Below, one piece after another: positions 8,474-17,504 of a stretch of DNA of 64,000 nucleotides (positions within the stretch are counted from its first letter, which is position 1; each line of letters starts with the position of its first letter). The position numbers and the translations under genes are program-made. Origin of the DNA: Bacteroidota bacterium (GTDB lineage Bacteria > Bacteroidota > Bacteroidia > Chitinophagales > Chitinophagaceae); the NCBI GenBank assembly GCA_005882315.1, contig VBAR01000003.1, forward strand, positions 151,460 through 215,459. The letters run 5' to 3'. Below the pieces are notes generated by a model, which was given only the letters and a program-made list of their open reading frames with translations, had not been told where the DNA came from and made no database searches.

Positions 8474-9748
8474 TTACTCATTCTTTATTACTTCACCGTC
8501 TTTCATTACAAAATGAACTTTCTTAATTGCATCTATATCCTCTGCAGGATTATTTTTAAGTGCAATAATATCTGCCCGATAATTTTTTTCTAAAACGCCC
8601 CTGCTTTTATCTGTTCCCAATAATTCAGCAGCATAAATAGTCATGGTTTGTAAAATATAGGAGGGAGGTATTCCTGCGGCTTTCCAGTTTTTTAAAATCT
8701 CCAGGTTAGATTCAACCCTGTTTTTCCCTGGCAGATCAATAATAACGTCTGTGCCAAAAGCCATCTTAGTTCCAATTTTATAGGCCCGCTTAAGACGATC
8801 AACTATACGATCTGATATTCCTTTTGCTGATGAAGAATCAATTCCATAAGCATAAAAATTATTAAACGTAAGATCTGTTCCAACTAAAAAAGTTCCTTTA
8901 TCTTTCATCAGTTGCAATAAACTGTCTTCTAAAAAAAGTCCATGCTCAATAGCATCAGCACCACCCATAATAACATTTCTCGCTGCTTCGCCTTCAAAAA
9001 CATGACATGTTAATTTCAAACCTGCCCGGTGAGCTTCATTGGCCGCTGTCCGGATATTTTCTTCAGTATAAAAATATCGCTGATCACCCTGCACAATTTT
9101 AATAGTATTTGCTCCAAAATAGATGTTCTTACGGATAGCTTTGATTATTTCATCATCAGTATCAGCATCCAAATATTCAAATCGCCAGAGACCTTCATTT
9201 TCGGGATTAATACCATTTGTTTGCCCGCCATAAGGAGCAATGATCTTGCCGGAATAAAAAATAGTCGGCCCTTTTACCCAACCTTCTCTTATTGCTTTTA
9301 TTACATCAGCAGTAGCATAGTTAGCATCATTGCCAATATCTTTTATAGTGGTAAACCCACTTTTTAGCAACAGCTCTGCATTATGTGCTCCCCGTAATGA
9401 TCTGAAACCAGAACTTTCACGGATATAGGCGTCTTCCATTCCATTAAACTTTCTATGTGGATAGTTAGAAGTTATATGAACATGGCAATCCATAAGTCCC
9501 GGTAATACCCATGAGTTGGAGAGATCGATTACGTTGTCATTTTTTTCATATTTTAAATTTGAACCGGTTTGTAGTATTCTGCCCTGCTTGATAATTATGA
9601 TTTGATTATCTAAAAACTTTCCAGTTCTGGAATCAAATAAATGACCTGCTTTTATAACTGTATTCTGTGCCTGGCTAAACAAACTCATTATTATAAATGC
9701 CAGAGTAAAAGCAGTTGGTCGTATTATTTTGTTTAATAGTCTTTTCAT
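8474..9748 (-). CDS. Secreted metal-dependent amidohydrolase (imidazolonepropionase-like)
   Basis: A 424-residue amidohydrolase-superfamily enzyme. An N-terminal signal peptide ends near FSQAQ, so it is probably periplasmic. The split beta-sandwich leads into the TIM barrel with MDCHVHITSNY (the HxH metal motif). Downstream are TCHVFEGEAARNVIMGGADAIEHGLF, with the two further histidines, and GTDVIIDLPG with the catalytic aspartate. Members of this secreted subgroup often hydrolyse dipeptides such as Xaa-Pro or Xaa-Arg, but substrate is not determined by the sequence. Confidence 0.82.
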   Translation of the reverse strand: MKRLLNKIIRPTAFTLAFIIMSLFSQAQNTVIKAGHLFDSRTGKFLDNQIIIIKQGRILQTGSNLKYEKNDNVIDLSNSWVLPGLMDCHVHITSNYPHRKFNGMEDAYIRESSGFRSLRGAHNAELLLKSGFTTIKDIGNDANYATADVIKAIREGWVKGPTIFYSGKIIAPYGGQTNGINPENEGLWRFEYLDADTDDEIIKAIRKNIYFGANTIKIVQGDQRYFYTEENIRTAANEAHRAGLKLTCHVFEGEAARNVIMGGADAIEHGLFLEDSLLQLMKDKGTFLVGTDLTFNNFYAYGIDSSSAKGISDRIVDRLKRAYKIGTKMAFGTDVIIDLPGKNRVESNLEILKNWKAAGIPPSYILQTMTIYAAELLGTDKSRGVLEKNYRADIIALKNNPAEDIDAIKKVHFVMKDGEVIKNE

Positions 9749-9792
9749 TTGGTTTAAAAATTATTTTATAGAATGTTATGCCCGGTGAGGTT

Positions 9793-10884
9793 TCATCTTC
9801 CGAACGCTTCACCTATGCGAAACGTAATACTGTAGTCGCCTTTACCCACAGCCCCATCAATACCAATATTTACTTTTTCTTTAGGTAGCATTTTGAAACG
9901 AATACCAGCGCCTACTCCGGGAAGTATATCATTATCGGGAATGTCGGAAAGTTTTTCCACTGCACTGGCAACGCCAGCAAAGGCTACCAAACCCCAGCGT
10001 TTATAAAAATTCCAGCGATATTCTGCCTGCAAGGTATATACCTGGTCATTCCGGTATTGTCCTTGTGAATATCCACGAATGTCGTCGCTACCTACTACAG
10101 TTTGTCCTTCAAAAGGCACATCACCAGTAGCGATGTTGAGGCTGGCCCGCAAGGCTAGTATTTTCTTATCATCTTTTTTGTTAAGCTTAATGAATTGATT
10201 GTACGTAAGTAAATATCTTTCAAATTCATAATCGCTACCGGCCCAGCTTCTGTAAAACTGATTTTTGAAATTGAGGAAGATTCCTCGTGTAGGATTTTGA
10301 ACATGGTCCCGCGTATCGTTGGAGATAATATAACCGATATTGTTCAGGGTGCTTTTGCTTACTGAATCTTTTCCAGACACATCCGGGAAACCAAAGGTGG
10401 TGGTTGATTTTATAAATGAGGTTGTAGGACCGAAGTATAAACGTTTAAAAATATTGCGTTGTACTTGTAATACCAGGAGGTTTGCTTTTGATGAATAGTC
10501 ATAAAAATTACCTGTTGAAGCAGCAGGTTCTTCCAGGTAGAATTGGAAGTTAATATCCATGGTACCTGCCGCTGCCGTTACACGCCAGCGATCCTTAGCA
10601 AAATAGAGTTTCGAGAAACCTAATACTATATAGCTTTTCTGCCCGGTGTACATACCAAAGATGCCGGTGTTGGAAGAAGGGGAGATGGTATCCTTATTAT
10701 TTAGTTTATAGTATTTAGATACAAGTGCTCCCACAATAATGCCCTGGGTACGGTTATAATTGATCATGGGAATGGCTGCAATACTGCGTTCCTTTTTCTT
10801 TTTGACCGCTGTGTCTGAAGACTGGCCATCCACGAAAACAAATGCAAAGAGCAATAAGAAAAGAAGGGTTATGGTTTTTGGCAT
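9793..10884 (-). CDS. Omp85/BamA-like outer-membrane beta-barrel without POTRA domains
   Basis: A 363-residue protein with a signal peptide ending at FVDGQ, directly followed by a beta-barrel of the surface-antigen (D15/Omp85 C-terminal) type. Supporting motifs are DHVQNPTRGIFLNF and GSDDIRGYSQGQYR, the latter containing the conserved RGY of the lid loop. It is too short to hold POTRA domains. Such barrel-only forms are common in Bacteroidota, sometimes beside phosphoesterases or hydrolases; their cargo is unknown. Confidence 0.75.
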   Translation of the reverse strand: MPKTITLLFLLLFAFVFVDGQSSDTAVKKKKERSIAAIPMINYNRTQGIIVGALVSKYYKLNNKDTISPSSNTGIFGMYTGQKSYIVLGFSKLYFAKDRWRVTAAAGTMDINFQFYLEEPAASTGNFYDYSSKANLLVLQVQRNIFKRLYFGPTTSFIKSTTTFGFPDVSGKDSVSKSTLNNIGYIISNDTRDHVQNPTRGIFLNFKNQFYRSWAGSDYEFERYLLTYNQFIKLNKKDDKKILALRASLNIATGDVPFEGQTVVGSDDIRGYSQGQYRNDQVYTLQAEYRWNFYKRWGLVAFAGVASAVEKLSDIPDNDILPGVGAGIRFKMLPKEKVNIGIDGAVGKGDYSITFRIGEAFGR

Positions 10885-10918
10885 TATAAAAATTTAGTTT
10901 GACATCTTGTTTATGACA

Positions 10919-10957
10919 TACCAACAACCGAAGTTAAAGAAGTTTTGGTTGTTGGTA
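10919..10957. repeat. Perfect 11-bp inverted repeat
   Basis: TACCAACAACC (10919-10929) and GGTTGTTGGTA (10947-10957) pair perfectly around a 17-base loop. It sits between the Omp85-like gene and the orphan gene 11003-11674, next to the GTTAGCGG border motif. It may act as a terminator for the orphan gene or as part of a recombination site; there is no strong T-tract. Confidence 0.65.
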
Positions 10958-10973
10958 GTCGGCGTAATGCCTT

Positions 10974-10990
10974 GTTAGCGGTAGATTTTT
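10974..10990 (+). repeat. Cassette-border-like motif, left end of orphan gene unit
   Basis: The first ten bases, GTTAGCGGTA, recur exactly inverted at 11694-11703 (TACCGCTAAC), so the orphan gene 11003-11674 is framed by inverted copies 730 bp apart. The 17-base motif also resembles 3730-3746. Confidence 0.5.
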
Positions 10991-11002
10991 GATTTCATCC
11001 TT

Positions 11003-11674
11003 TCACAATTTTGAGAACATATTTGCCGTTCCTTTTTTGTTAGCTTTTCCAAGTCTTAAATATTTCCTATCAAACTTAAAAGGGATTAGAGTTTCAATAC
11101 TTTCAATATAATTCCAAAATTCTGTGTCAGGTTGTAAAAAAGGGAAGCATAAACTTGGGCTTACACAATTACTTCCTGTCAGCCAAATTAGTAAACTTGA
11201 TGCATATTGTTGATTAGGCAATTCGGTTCTCGTATTTGTGTCAATAAGTTTAAAGTCATAAGAGATTATGAGTTCTATTGGCCCTAAATTATATTTCGGT
11301 AATGGTTGAAGTTCACTTATAAATTTTATTGCTTTGTCTAAATCTTTAGCGGTCAATTGCCAAGTTGTTTTTGTCTGTCGAAGCGGTGTATTTGCAGGAT
11401 ACAAATAACCAATTGGTTCAGTCGTCCCTGTTCCAAAAACATCTTGGATCTTTTTTAATAGTTGTTCGGCTGGATATGGCTTTTCTCCATGGTCTTCGTC
11501 AGCAGTAAAGCCTGTCAAATAAATACTGTTAGGATTTTTCAAGTCAGCATTTGTACAAGTCGTCAAAAAACGTTGAACATTAGCCCAAACTTTTTCAATT
11601 TTCCCACCGGTCAATGCTTGAGTTGTCCTGCTAATTGGCAATGTGTAAATAATATATGGTCTTTCTGCAATCAT
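11003..11674 (-). CDS. Orphan hypothetical protein framed by inverted 10-bp repeats
   Basis: A 223-residue protein without signal peptide or membrane segment. It begins MIAERPYIIYTLPISRTTQALTG and contains AEQLLKKIQDVFGTG, a proline-rich middle and a C-terminal KFDRKYLRLGKANKKG. I recognise no family. Exact inverted copies of GTTAGCGGTA at 10974-10983 and 11694-11703 frame it, a layout like a captured gene cassette. It may have been acquired as a unit. Confidence 0.55.
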   Translation of the reverse strand: MIAERPYIIYTLPISRTTQALTGGKIEKVWANVQRFLTTCTNADLKNPNSIYLTGFTADEDHGEKPYPAEQLLKKIQDVFGTGTTEPIGYLYPANTPLRQTKTTWQLTAKDLDKAIKFISELQPLPKYNLGPIELIISYDFKLIDTNTRTELPNQQYASSLLIWLTGSNCVSPSLCFPFLQPDTEFWNYIESIETLIPFKFDRKYLRLGKANKKGTANMFSKL

Positions 11675-11693
11675 TTGAGTGGTCTTGTATAAT

Positions 11694-11750
11694 TACCGCT
11701 AACTTTTGCTTTACGTAAGTCCTTGTTCAAAATTAATTTGATTAGCAAAA
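11694..11750 (-). repeat. Right border of orphan gene unit and degenerate repeat copy 3
   Basis: TACCGCTAAC (11694-11703) is the inverted partner of 10974-10983. AAGTCCTTGTTC then AAAATTAATTTGATTAGCAAAA (11717-11750) aligns with 4475-4507 and, less well, with 3602-3634. Confidence 0.45.
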
Positions 11751-11781
11751 AGATATTGGAACAAATTTTTTTATAAATGTG

Positions 11782-13668
11782 CTACCATCCAATCCCATAA
11801 TCCTCTCCATTGTTAGAACTGCCTCCCCAAAAACTTCCATGCTTCCAGTCAAAATAGATTGCATTGATAGGACCGCTTGTTCGGTTGCCTGTTTGTACTT
11901 TGTATCCCATCTTTATTAATTCATTCTTCACATCATCTTTTGTTATACTGCCAACCAAAATTTCGCCGGGATGTGGTTTTCGTTCACTTGTTTTTGTGCC
12001 ACCCAATGAGAGCCACAGCTGATTTGAATTGATATTAGCCGCTTCACATGCTTGTTGAATGGTCATTCCAAATTCAACAACATTTAAAAAGCATTGCAAC
12101 AGATTTTGATCCTGTGTATCGCCACCTTGTACAGCCCAACTCATAAAAGGCTTACCGTCTTTTAACGCAAGCGTTGGAGTTAATGTTACTCTTGGTCTTT
12201 TACCGGGTTCAACAACATTGAATGGATTGTAAGAAGGGTCTAACACAAAACTTTGAAAACGCTGGCTCATACCTACACCGGTTTTACCAGCAATACATGC
12301 AGGCAACCAGCCACCACTTGGTGTAATTGAAACAACCCATCCATCTTTATCTGCCGCTTCAACAGATGTAGTACCTCTCCACATTCTGTCCATATACTCA
12401 TTATCATTAAATGCAACTGTTGAATCGTGTGCAGGAACAAAATTCCGGTTGCCATCTGCTGAAGGCGCATTTAATTTTTTTATAAGATCAGTATAAGGAT
12501 TTGTTTTTCCTTCAAAAGGGTAGGGGTCACCGGGCCCAACATTCGGATCATTCATTGTCCAGTTTATTTGTCCAGCTCTTTGCTTTGCATATTCTTTACT
12601 CAGCAAACCTTTCATTGGTTCTTCAGGAGCAAAATAAGGATCGCCATAATAGAAATCACGATCGGCAAATGTGAGGTTCATTGTCTGGTAAATGGTATGC
12701 ATATATTTTGCACTGTTATATCCCATTGCTTTCAGGTCAAAATTTTCAAGAATATTTAATGACTGCAAAAGCATCGGGCCTTGTGTCCATTGCTGCAGCT
12801 TGTATACATCAATGCCTTTATAATTTACATGCATCGGTTCTTCTTCAATAGGTTTCCATTTTGCGAGATCTTCCATCGTTATCAATCCACCCTGTTCCTG
12901 GCAGCCACGTACAAATTCTTTTGCGATATCGCCTTTGTAAAACCTGTTATAGGCCGCCATGATCGCATCTTTGCGGCTCTTCTTTTGTTTGAGAGCATTT
13001 GTTTCAGCATCTATCATTTTCTTAAGCGTTTCCAGCAGATCTTTTTGTACAAAAATTTCTCCGGGTTCAGGTGCTTCTCTTTTCTCACCGAGATGCGGAT
13101 AGAAAACTGCTTTACTGTACGGCCATTGTTTTAGCCATGTTTTATTCCTACTCGATTCCATTGAGTTTGCAGTTTGCGCATCTATCGGGTAGCCAGCCGC
13201 CAGATCCATTGCGGGTGTCAGCACTTCTTTTAAACTCATAGTTCCATAGTTGGCCAGCATATAACACAAACCTCCAACAGTACCGGGAGTAACTGCGGCA
13301 AGCGGTCCGTATTCAGGAGGAAATTCATAACCCTTGCTTTTATAAAATTCAGGAGTGGCACCGGTTGGTGCAACGCCCAATGCATTTATAGCAATTACTT
13401 TTTTTGTCTTGGGATTATAAATGAGAGCCTGCGTTTCGCCGCCCCAGCTTAATACATCCCACATAGTGCAGGTAGCTGCAAGCATGGCACAGGCTGCATC
13501 TACAGCATTCCCACCTTTTTGAAAAACGATCGAACCGGCTGTTGCTGCTAAAGGTTTTCCTGTAATAGCCATCCAGTTTTTTCCATGAAGCGGTGGCTTT
13601 TGAGTTGCCTGTGCAAAGATCCCTAATACTGTAACAATCAGTATTACAGTTATAATAAGTTTTTTCAT
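11782..13668 (-). CDS. Secreted gamma-glutamyltransferase family protein
   Basis: A 628-residue Ntn-hydrolase that moves or hydrolyses gamma-glutamyl groups, probably in the periplasm (signal peptide ending near IFAQA). The large-subunit region shows AATAGSIVFQKGGNAVDAA, as in family members. The probable autoprocessing nucleophile is T433 in WRGTTSVEAADKDGWVVS. The usual TTHxSVVDKDG is altered at the residue after the threonine pair (S for H), so it belongs to a diverged branch. The small subunit contains PSGGWLPACIAGKTGVGMS. Substrate is uncertain. Confidence 0.85.
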   Translation of the reverse strand: MKKLIITVILIVTVLGIFAQATQKPPLHGKNWMAITGKPLAATAGSIVFQKGGNAVDAACAMLAATCTMWDVLSWGGETQALIYNPKTKKVIAINALGVAPTGATPEFYKSKGYEFPPEYGPLAAVTPGTVGGLCYMLANYGTMSLKEVLTPAMDLAAGYPIDAQTANSMESSRNKTWLKQWPYSKAVFYPHLGEKREAPEPGEIFVQKDLLETLKKMIDAETNALKQKKSRKDAIMAAYNRFYKGDIAKEFVRGCQEQGGLITMEDLAKWKPIEEEPMHVNYKGIDVYKLQQWTQGPMLLQSLNILENFDLKAMGYNSAKYMHTIYQTMNLTFADRDFYYGDPYFAPEEPMKGLLSKEYAKQRAGQINWTMNDPNVGPGDPYPFEGKTNPYTDLIKKLNAPSADGNRNFVPAHDSTVAFNDNEYMDRMWRGTTSVEAADKDGWVVSITPSGGWLPACIAGKTGVGMSQRFQSFVLDPSYNPFNVVEPGKRPRVTLTPTLALKDGKPFMSWAVQGGDTQDQNLLQCFLNVVEFGMTIQQACEAANINSNQLWLSLGGTKTSERKPHPGEILVGSITKDDVKNELIKMGYKVQTGNRTSGPINAIYFDWKHGSFWGGSSNNGEDYGIGW

Positions 13669-13687
13669 GCTTTAATTTTGTGGTTAC

Positions 13688-13695
13688 CAAATATA
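13688..13695 (-). promoter_or_regulatory. -7 box (TATATTTG) of the gamma-glutamyltransferase gene
   Basis: Read on the minus strand this is TATATTTG, an exact match to TAnnTTTG, 20 bases upstream of the ATG at 13668. Confidence 0.55.
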
Positions 13696-13766
13696 CTTAA
13701 GCCGCGAGTGCAGCGTTTAAAATATTTAATGAAATTTATCAACCTTTTAATTTAAAAAAGCATCAT

Positions 13767-13774
13767 TAGTTTTG
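13767..13774 (+). promoter_or_regulatory. -7 box (TAGTTTTG) of the TPR-protein gene
   Basis: TAGTTTTG is an exact match to TAnnTTTG, ending 14 bases before the ATG at 13789. It implies a very short leader. Confidence 0.6.
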
Positions 13775-13788
13775 CAAAAACTTAGTTT

Positions 13789-14919
13789 ATGAAGCCCCAC
13801 CACCTTTTAGCCATCTTTACATTTATCATTCCTGTTATATCCTTTTCGCAAACTGCGGAAGATCTTTATGACGAGGGTAGACAGCTCAAGGACGAAAAAA
13901 AATCTGCAGAAGCTATTAAAAAATTTCAAGCGGCCTTAGACCTGAAGCCGGGATATACAGAAGCACGGTACGAAATGGGCTGGTGTCTGAATGATACCAA
14001 GGATTATACCAAAGCCATTTCTACTCTCAGGATGGCAAGAGTTGGTTGGCCCGCTGTTCCTAAAGTATGGTTCGAGCTGGGTTATGCATTTGAAAAAACC
14101 AATCAGAACGATTCGGCTGTTGTCTGCTATAATAAATGCATTTCACTGAAACCTGATTATTCGCTTGCCTATAAACAGCTTGGTTATATTGATTATATAA
14201 ATGAGAATTATACTTCAGCGCTGGAGCGTTTAAAAAAGTTTGCTGAGTTGAAAAATGGAACCGTAGAGGATTACCTGTTTTGGTACAGGAAAGGCTTTAT
14301 GGAAAATGCAGCAAAGGATTACAATGCTTCAAAGGTTTCTTTGAATAATTCTGTGAAGTACAAAACTGATTATATCAATACCTGGCTTGAATTGGGTTTT
14401 GCATGTAAAAACCTGAAAGAAAATGATGAGGCAATTAGTTATTATAATGAAGCAATGAAAATTGATCCTAAAAGTCATATTCCATACAATGGTATTGGTG
14501 AGGTTTACAGGGATAATTATAAGGATATGACCAAGGCAATGGAATGGTACCAAAAGTCATTAGGTGTAAAAAAAGATGAACGTAAAGCCTGCTTTGGCAT
14601 GGGTTATTGTTATAATAACTTAGAAAAATACAATGAGGCTATTCCATATCTTAAAAAAGCAATTGAACAGGAATCAACTTATACGGCTGCTTATACCGAG
14701 TTAGGGTATAGTTATTATATGTTGAAAAACAATTCAGATGCTCTTATTAACCTGAATAAATCCATTTCGCTTAATCCGAACGGTGCAAACCCTTATTACT
14801 ATGCCGCATTGGTATATATTCAACTAAAGGATAAAGCAAAGGCACAGGAAATGGTAAATGGGTATAAGCGGGCAGGTAAAGATGCCACTTCGATCCAGCA
14901 AAAGGTTGATGCTTTGTAA
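13789..14919 (+). CDS. Secreted tetratricopeptide-repeat protein
   Basis: A 376-residue protein with a signal peptide (cleavage after ISFSQ) and about nine TPR units from residue 24 to the end. Clear repeat signatures include EAIKKFQAALDLKPGYTEARYEMGW, YNKCISLKPDYSLAYKQLGY, YNEAMKIDPKSHIPYNGIGE and NLNKSISLNPNGANPYYYAA, which I cite only in part. It has no enzymatic domain and is presumably a periplasmic scaffold. It precedes the DHDPS-family gene on the same strand by 68 bases, but that gene has its own promoter. Confidence 0.85.
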   Translation: MKPHHLLAIFTFIIPVISFSQTAEDLYDEGRQLKDEKKSAEAIKKFQAALDLKPGYTEARYEMGWCLNDTKDYTKAISTLRMARVGWPAVPKVWFELGYAFEKTNQNDSAVVCYNKCISLKPDYSLAYKQLGYIDYINENYTSALERLKKFAELKNGTVEDYLFWYRKGFMENAAKDYNASKVSLNNSVKYKTDYINTWLELGFACKNLKENDEAISYYNEAMKIDPKSHIPYNGIGEVYRDNYKDMTKAMEWYQKSLGVKKDERKACFGMGYCYNNLEKYNEAIPYLKKAIEQESTYTAAYTELGYSYYMLKNNSDALINLNKSISLNPNGANPYYYAALVYIQLKDKAKAQEMVNGYKRAGKDATSIQQKVDAL

Positions 14920-14953
14920 ATCGCATTAATTATACAGATAATTCTCTCCTTAT

Positions 14954-14983
14954 AAATTTCAGCCCTTAGATTTGCTGAAATTT
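14954..14983 (+). promoter_or_regulatory. Promoter with overlapping 10-bp palindromic operator
   Basis: AAATTTCAGC (14954-14963) and GCTGAAATTT (14974-14983) form a perfect inverted repeat with a 10-base spacer. The exact -7 box TAGATTTG (14967-14974) lies in the spacer. With the expected start near 14980 the palindrome is mostly outside the transcript, so it fits a repressor operator better than an RNA hairpin. It precedes the deaminase gene by four bases. Confidence 0.6.
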
Positions 14984-14987
14984 TTTT

Positions 14988-15887
14988 ATGCAATTTGAAT
15001 GGAAAGGTGTTTTCCCGGCACTGCTTACACCGTTTACAGCCCACGACGAACTGGATCTTCCTATGTTTGAAAAAAACCTGCAGGCACAACTGGATGCGGG
15101 AATACATGGAGTAATAATCGGCGGCACTTTAGGTGAGGCAAGTACATTAATAGCTGAAGAAAAAGAACAACTCGTTAAATGCGGAGTTAAATTCCTTGCA
15201 GGAAGAATTCCCGTGATCATGAATATTGCAGAATGTACAACAAAAGATGCGGTACAACAGGCAGCAAATGCTAAAGCATGGGGAGCTGATGGTATTATGC
15301 TATTGCCCCCGATGCGTTATAAAAGTGATGACAGGGAAACCGTAACTTATTTTAAAACTGTTGCCAACTCTACTGATCTGCCAATTCTTATTTATAATAA
15401 TCCTGTTGATTATAAAATCGAAGTGACGTTGGATATGTTTGCAGAGTTGATCGAATGTAAAAATATAACAGCCGTAAAAGAAAGTACAAGGGATGTAACG
15501 AATGTAACCAGATTAAAAAACCGTTTTGGTGATCGTTTAAAAGTTTTATGTGGTGTAGATACTGTTACATTAGAAGAATTATGCGCCGGTGCTGATGGGT
15601 TGGTGGCCGGGTTGGTAGATGCATTTCCGAAAGAAACCGTGACGATCTATAACCTGGTAAAAGCTGGAAAGATTGCAGAAGCAACAAAGATCTATCGCTG
15701 GTTTATGCCTTTGCTGGAACTCGATATTCATCCTAAGTTGGTACAGTATATAAAAATGGCAGCTACGCAAACAGGAATAGGAAGTGAATTTGTAAGGGCG
15801 CCAAGATTGCGGATAGAAGGTGAAGAAAGGGAACGAATTTTGAAGATCATTAATGATGGGATAGCAACAAGGCCGGTCTTGAAATGA
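14988..15887 (+). CDS. DHDPS-family lyase, probable 1-pyrroline-4-hydroxy-2-carboxylate deaminase
   Basis: A 299-residue TIM-barrel Schiff-base enzyme. The catalytic lysine is K164 in ITAVKESTRDV, and the partner tyrosine is Y136 in LIYNNPVDY. The N-terminal GVFPALLTPF and GGTLGEASTL are family hallmarks. The class includes DapA, NanA and the hydroxyproline-pathway deaminase. The next gene is an alpha-ketoglutarate-semialdehyde-type dehydrogenase, and a 4-hydroxyproline epimerase and D-amino-acid dehydrogenase lie downstream. I therefore infer that it converts 1-pyrroline-4-hydroxy-2-carboxylate to alpha-ketoglutarate semialdehyde and ammonia. Confidence 0.85.
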   Translation: MQFEWKGVFPALLTPFTAHDELDLPMFEKNLQAQLDAGIHGVIIGGTLGEASTLIAEEKEQLVKCGVKFLAGRIPVIMNIAECTTKDAVQQAANAKAWGADGIMLLPPMRYKSDDRETVTYFKTVANSTDLPILIYNNPVDYKIEVTLDMFAELIECKNITAVKESTRDVTNVTRLKNRFGDRLKVLCGVDTVTLEELCAGADGLVAGLVDAFPKETVTIYNLVKAGKIAEATKIYRWFMPLLELDIHPKLVQYIKMAATQTGIGSEFVRAPRLRIEGEERERILKIINDGIATRPVLK

Positions 15888-15895
15888 TTTATTGC

Positions 15896-15989
15896 TGGGC
15901 TTTAGCCCATTCAAACATAAATAGATTATTTACCCCAGCCTTAAGGCTGGGGTAAATGAACATAAGACCAGGTTACCGGGCTTTAGCCC
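15896..15989. repeat. Cluster of three palindromes (GGGCTTTAGCCC type)
   Basis: TGGGC-TTTA-GCCCA at 15896-15909 and GGGCTTTAGCCC at 15978-15989 flank a larger perfect palindrome at 15928-15957 (ATTTACCCCAGCC, TTAA, then its complement). A related copy is at 24644-24663. They look like dispersed palindromic repeats and may also act as terminators for the deaminase gene. Confidence 0.75.
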
Positions 15990-16025
15990 ATATTCTGAAA
16001 TCGGTTTATACCTAATCAGTAAAAC

Positions 16026-17498
16026 ATGTTTAAAGACACATCACTTTCAGAAATAGATAGCATCATGCAAAAAGCATGGACTGCATTTCATGTTTATCGT
16101 AAAATGAGTTTGAAACGCAGAGCAGGTTTTATGCGTGCCATTGCTGTTGAGCTAGAAGCCTGTGGCGATGAATTGATACAGGTTGCCATGAGTGAAACGA
16201 ATTTACCTGAAGCAAGATTGAGAGGAGAAAGAGGAAGAACAATTTTTCAATTAAACCAATATGCCGCTGCATGCGAAAATGGTGAATGGCTTGAAGCAAG
16301 AATAGATACTGCAATACCTGATAAGAATCCACCCAAACCCGATATAAGAAAAATGCTTGTGCCGCTTGGCCCGGTTGTAGTTTTTGGGGCAAGCAATTTT
16401 CCATTTGCCTATTCAACCGCTGGTGGCGATACAGCCTGTGCCTTTGCTGCGGGTTGTCCTGTTATAATAAAAGCACATCCTGCTCATGCACAAACATCGC
16501 AGCTAGTTGCTGATGCAATAATGAAAGCCGCTGCTAAATGCAGTATGCCCGATGGGATATTTGGACATGTACACGGCGCATCTTTTGAAGTCGGCAAAGC
16601 ATTAGTTACACATACAAATACAAAAGCAGTTGGCTTCACCGGTTCTTACCTTGGAGGGAAGCAATTATTTGATTGGGCTAATCAACGTAAAGAACCTATT
16701 CCTGTTTTTGCAGAAATGGGAAGTGTGAATCCTGTTTTTTTATTTCCTGAAAAATTAAAAGAGGCTTCTGCTGATATTGCAAAAATGTATGCTGGTTCCA
16801 TTACATTAGGAGTTGGACAGTTTTGTACAAATCCCGGGTTAATTATCGGGATAGAAAATGAAGCGTTGAGATCATTTACACATGACCTGGGAAAAGCTAT
16901 TCAACAGGTTGCTCCGGGGCCAATGCTGCATACAGGAATTGTAAAAGCATATAAAGAGAAAAAGGAAATGGCTTTGCTGCAGGAAGAAGTCCATCTTGTT
17001 GCAGAATCAGAAACAGCAGTAAAAGAAAATGAAGGGTTGCCAACTATTGCTACTGCAAGTGGGCAGGCGTTTTTAAATAATCCTGTTTTACACCAGGAAG
17101 TATTCGGGCCCTATTCGTTGATCATTCGCTGCAAAGACATGAATGAAATGATTGATGTGGCCAGGTATCTTGAAGGACAACTTACTTCAACTTTAATGGC
17201 AACAGATAATGATATTAAGAATAATGATGAACTGGTTGAAGCGATAAAAAATATCTGTGGTCGTTTTATTCTTAATAGCGTACCGACAGGAGTGGAGGTT
17301 TGTTTAAGCATGCATCATGGCGGGCCGTTCCCTGCTACAACCGATTCAAGATTTACATCTGTTGGTGCAGATGGTATCAAACGTTTTGCAAGACCGATCT
17401 GTTATCAAAACTGGCCTGACAATCTCTTACCTGATGAATTAAAGAATGAAAACCCTTTAGGTATCTGGAGAATGCTGAATAGCGAATTGAAGAAATAA
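16026..17498 (+). CDS. Alpha-ketoglutarate semialdehyde dehydrogenase (NADP-type aldehyde dehydrogenase)
   Basis: A 490-residue aldehyde dehydrogenase that should oxidise alpha-ketoglutarate semialdehyde to alpha-ketoglutarate, the last step of hydroxyproline breakdown. The N-terminal region up to LGPVVVFGASNFPFAYSTAGGD is characteristic of the KGSADH subgroup. Catalytic residues are E230 in FAEMGSVNPVF and C267 in GVGQFCTNPG. FTGS and the C-terminal GVEVCLSMHHGGPFPAT also match. It follows the deaminase gene by 138 bases of palindromic repeats and ends at a strong terminator. Confidence 0.9.
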   Translation: MFKDTSLSEIDSIMQKAWTAFHVYRKMSLKRRAGFMRAIAVELEACGDELIQVAMSETNLPEARLRGERGRTIFQLNQYAAACENGEWLEARIDTAIPDKNPPKPDIRKMLVPLGPVVVFGASNFPFAYSTAGGDTACAFAAGCPVIIKAHPAHAQTSQLVADAIMKAAAKCSMPDGIFGHVHGASFEVGKALVTHTNTKAVGFTGSYLGGKQLFDWANQRKEPIPVFAEMGSVNPVFLFPEKLKEASADIAKMYAGSITLGVGQFCTNPGLIIGIENEALRSFTHDLGKAIQQVAPGPMLHTGIVKAYKEKKEMALLQEEVHLVAESETAVKENEGLPTIATASGQAFLNNPVLHQEVFGPYSLIIRCKDMNEMIDVARYLEGQLTSTLMATDNDIKNNDELVEAIKNICGRFILNSVPTGVEVCLSMHHGGPFPATTDSRFTSVGADGIKRFARPICYQNWPDNLLPDELKNENPLGIWRMLNSELKK

Positions 17499-17504
17499 CT
17501 AATT

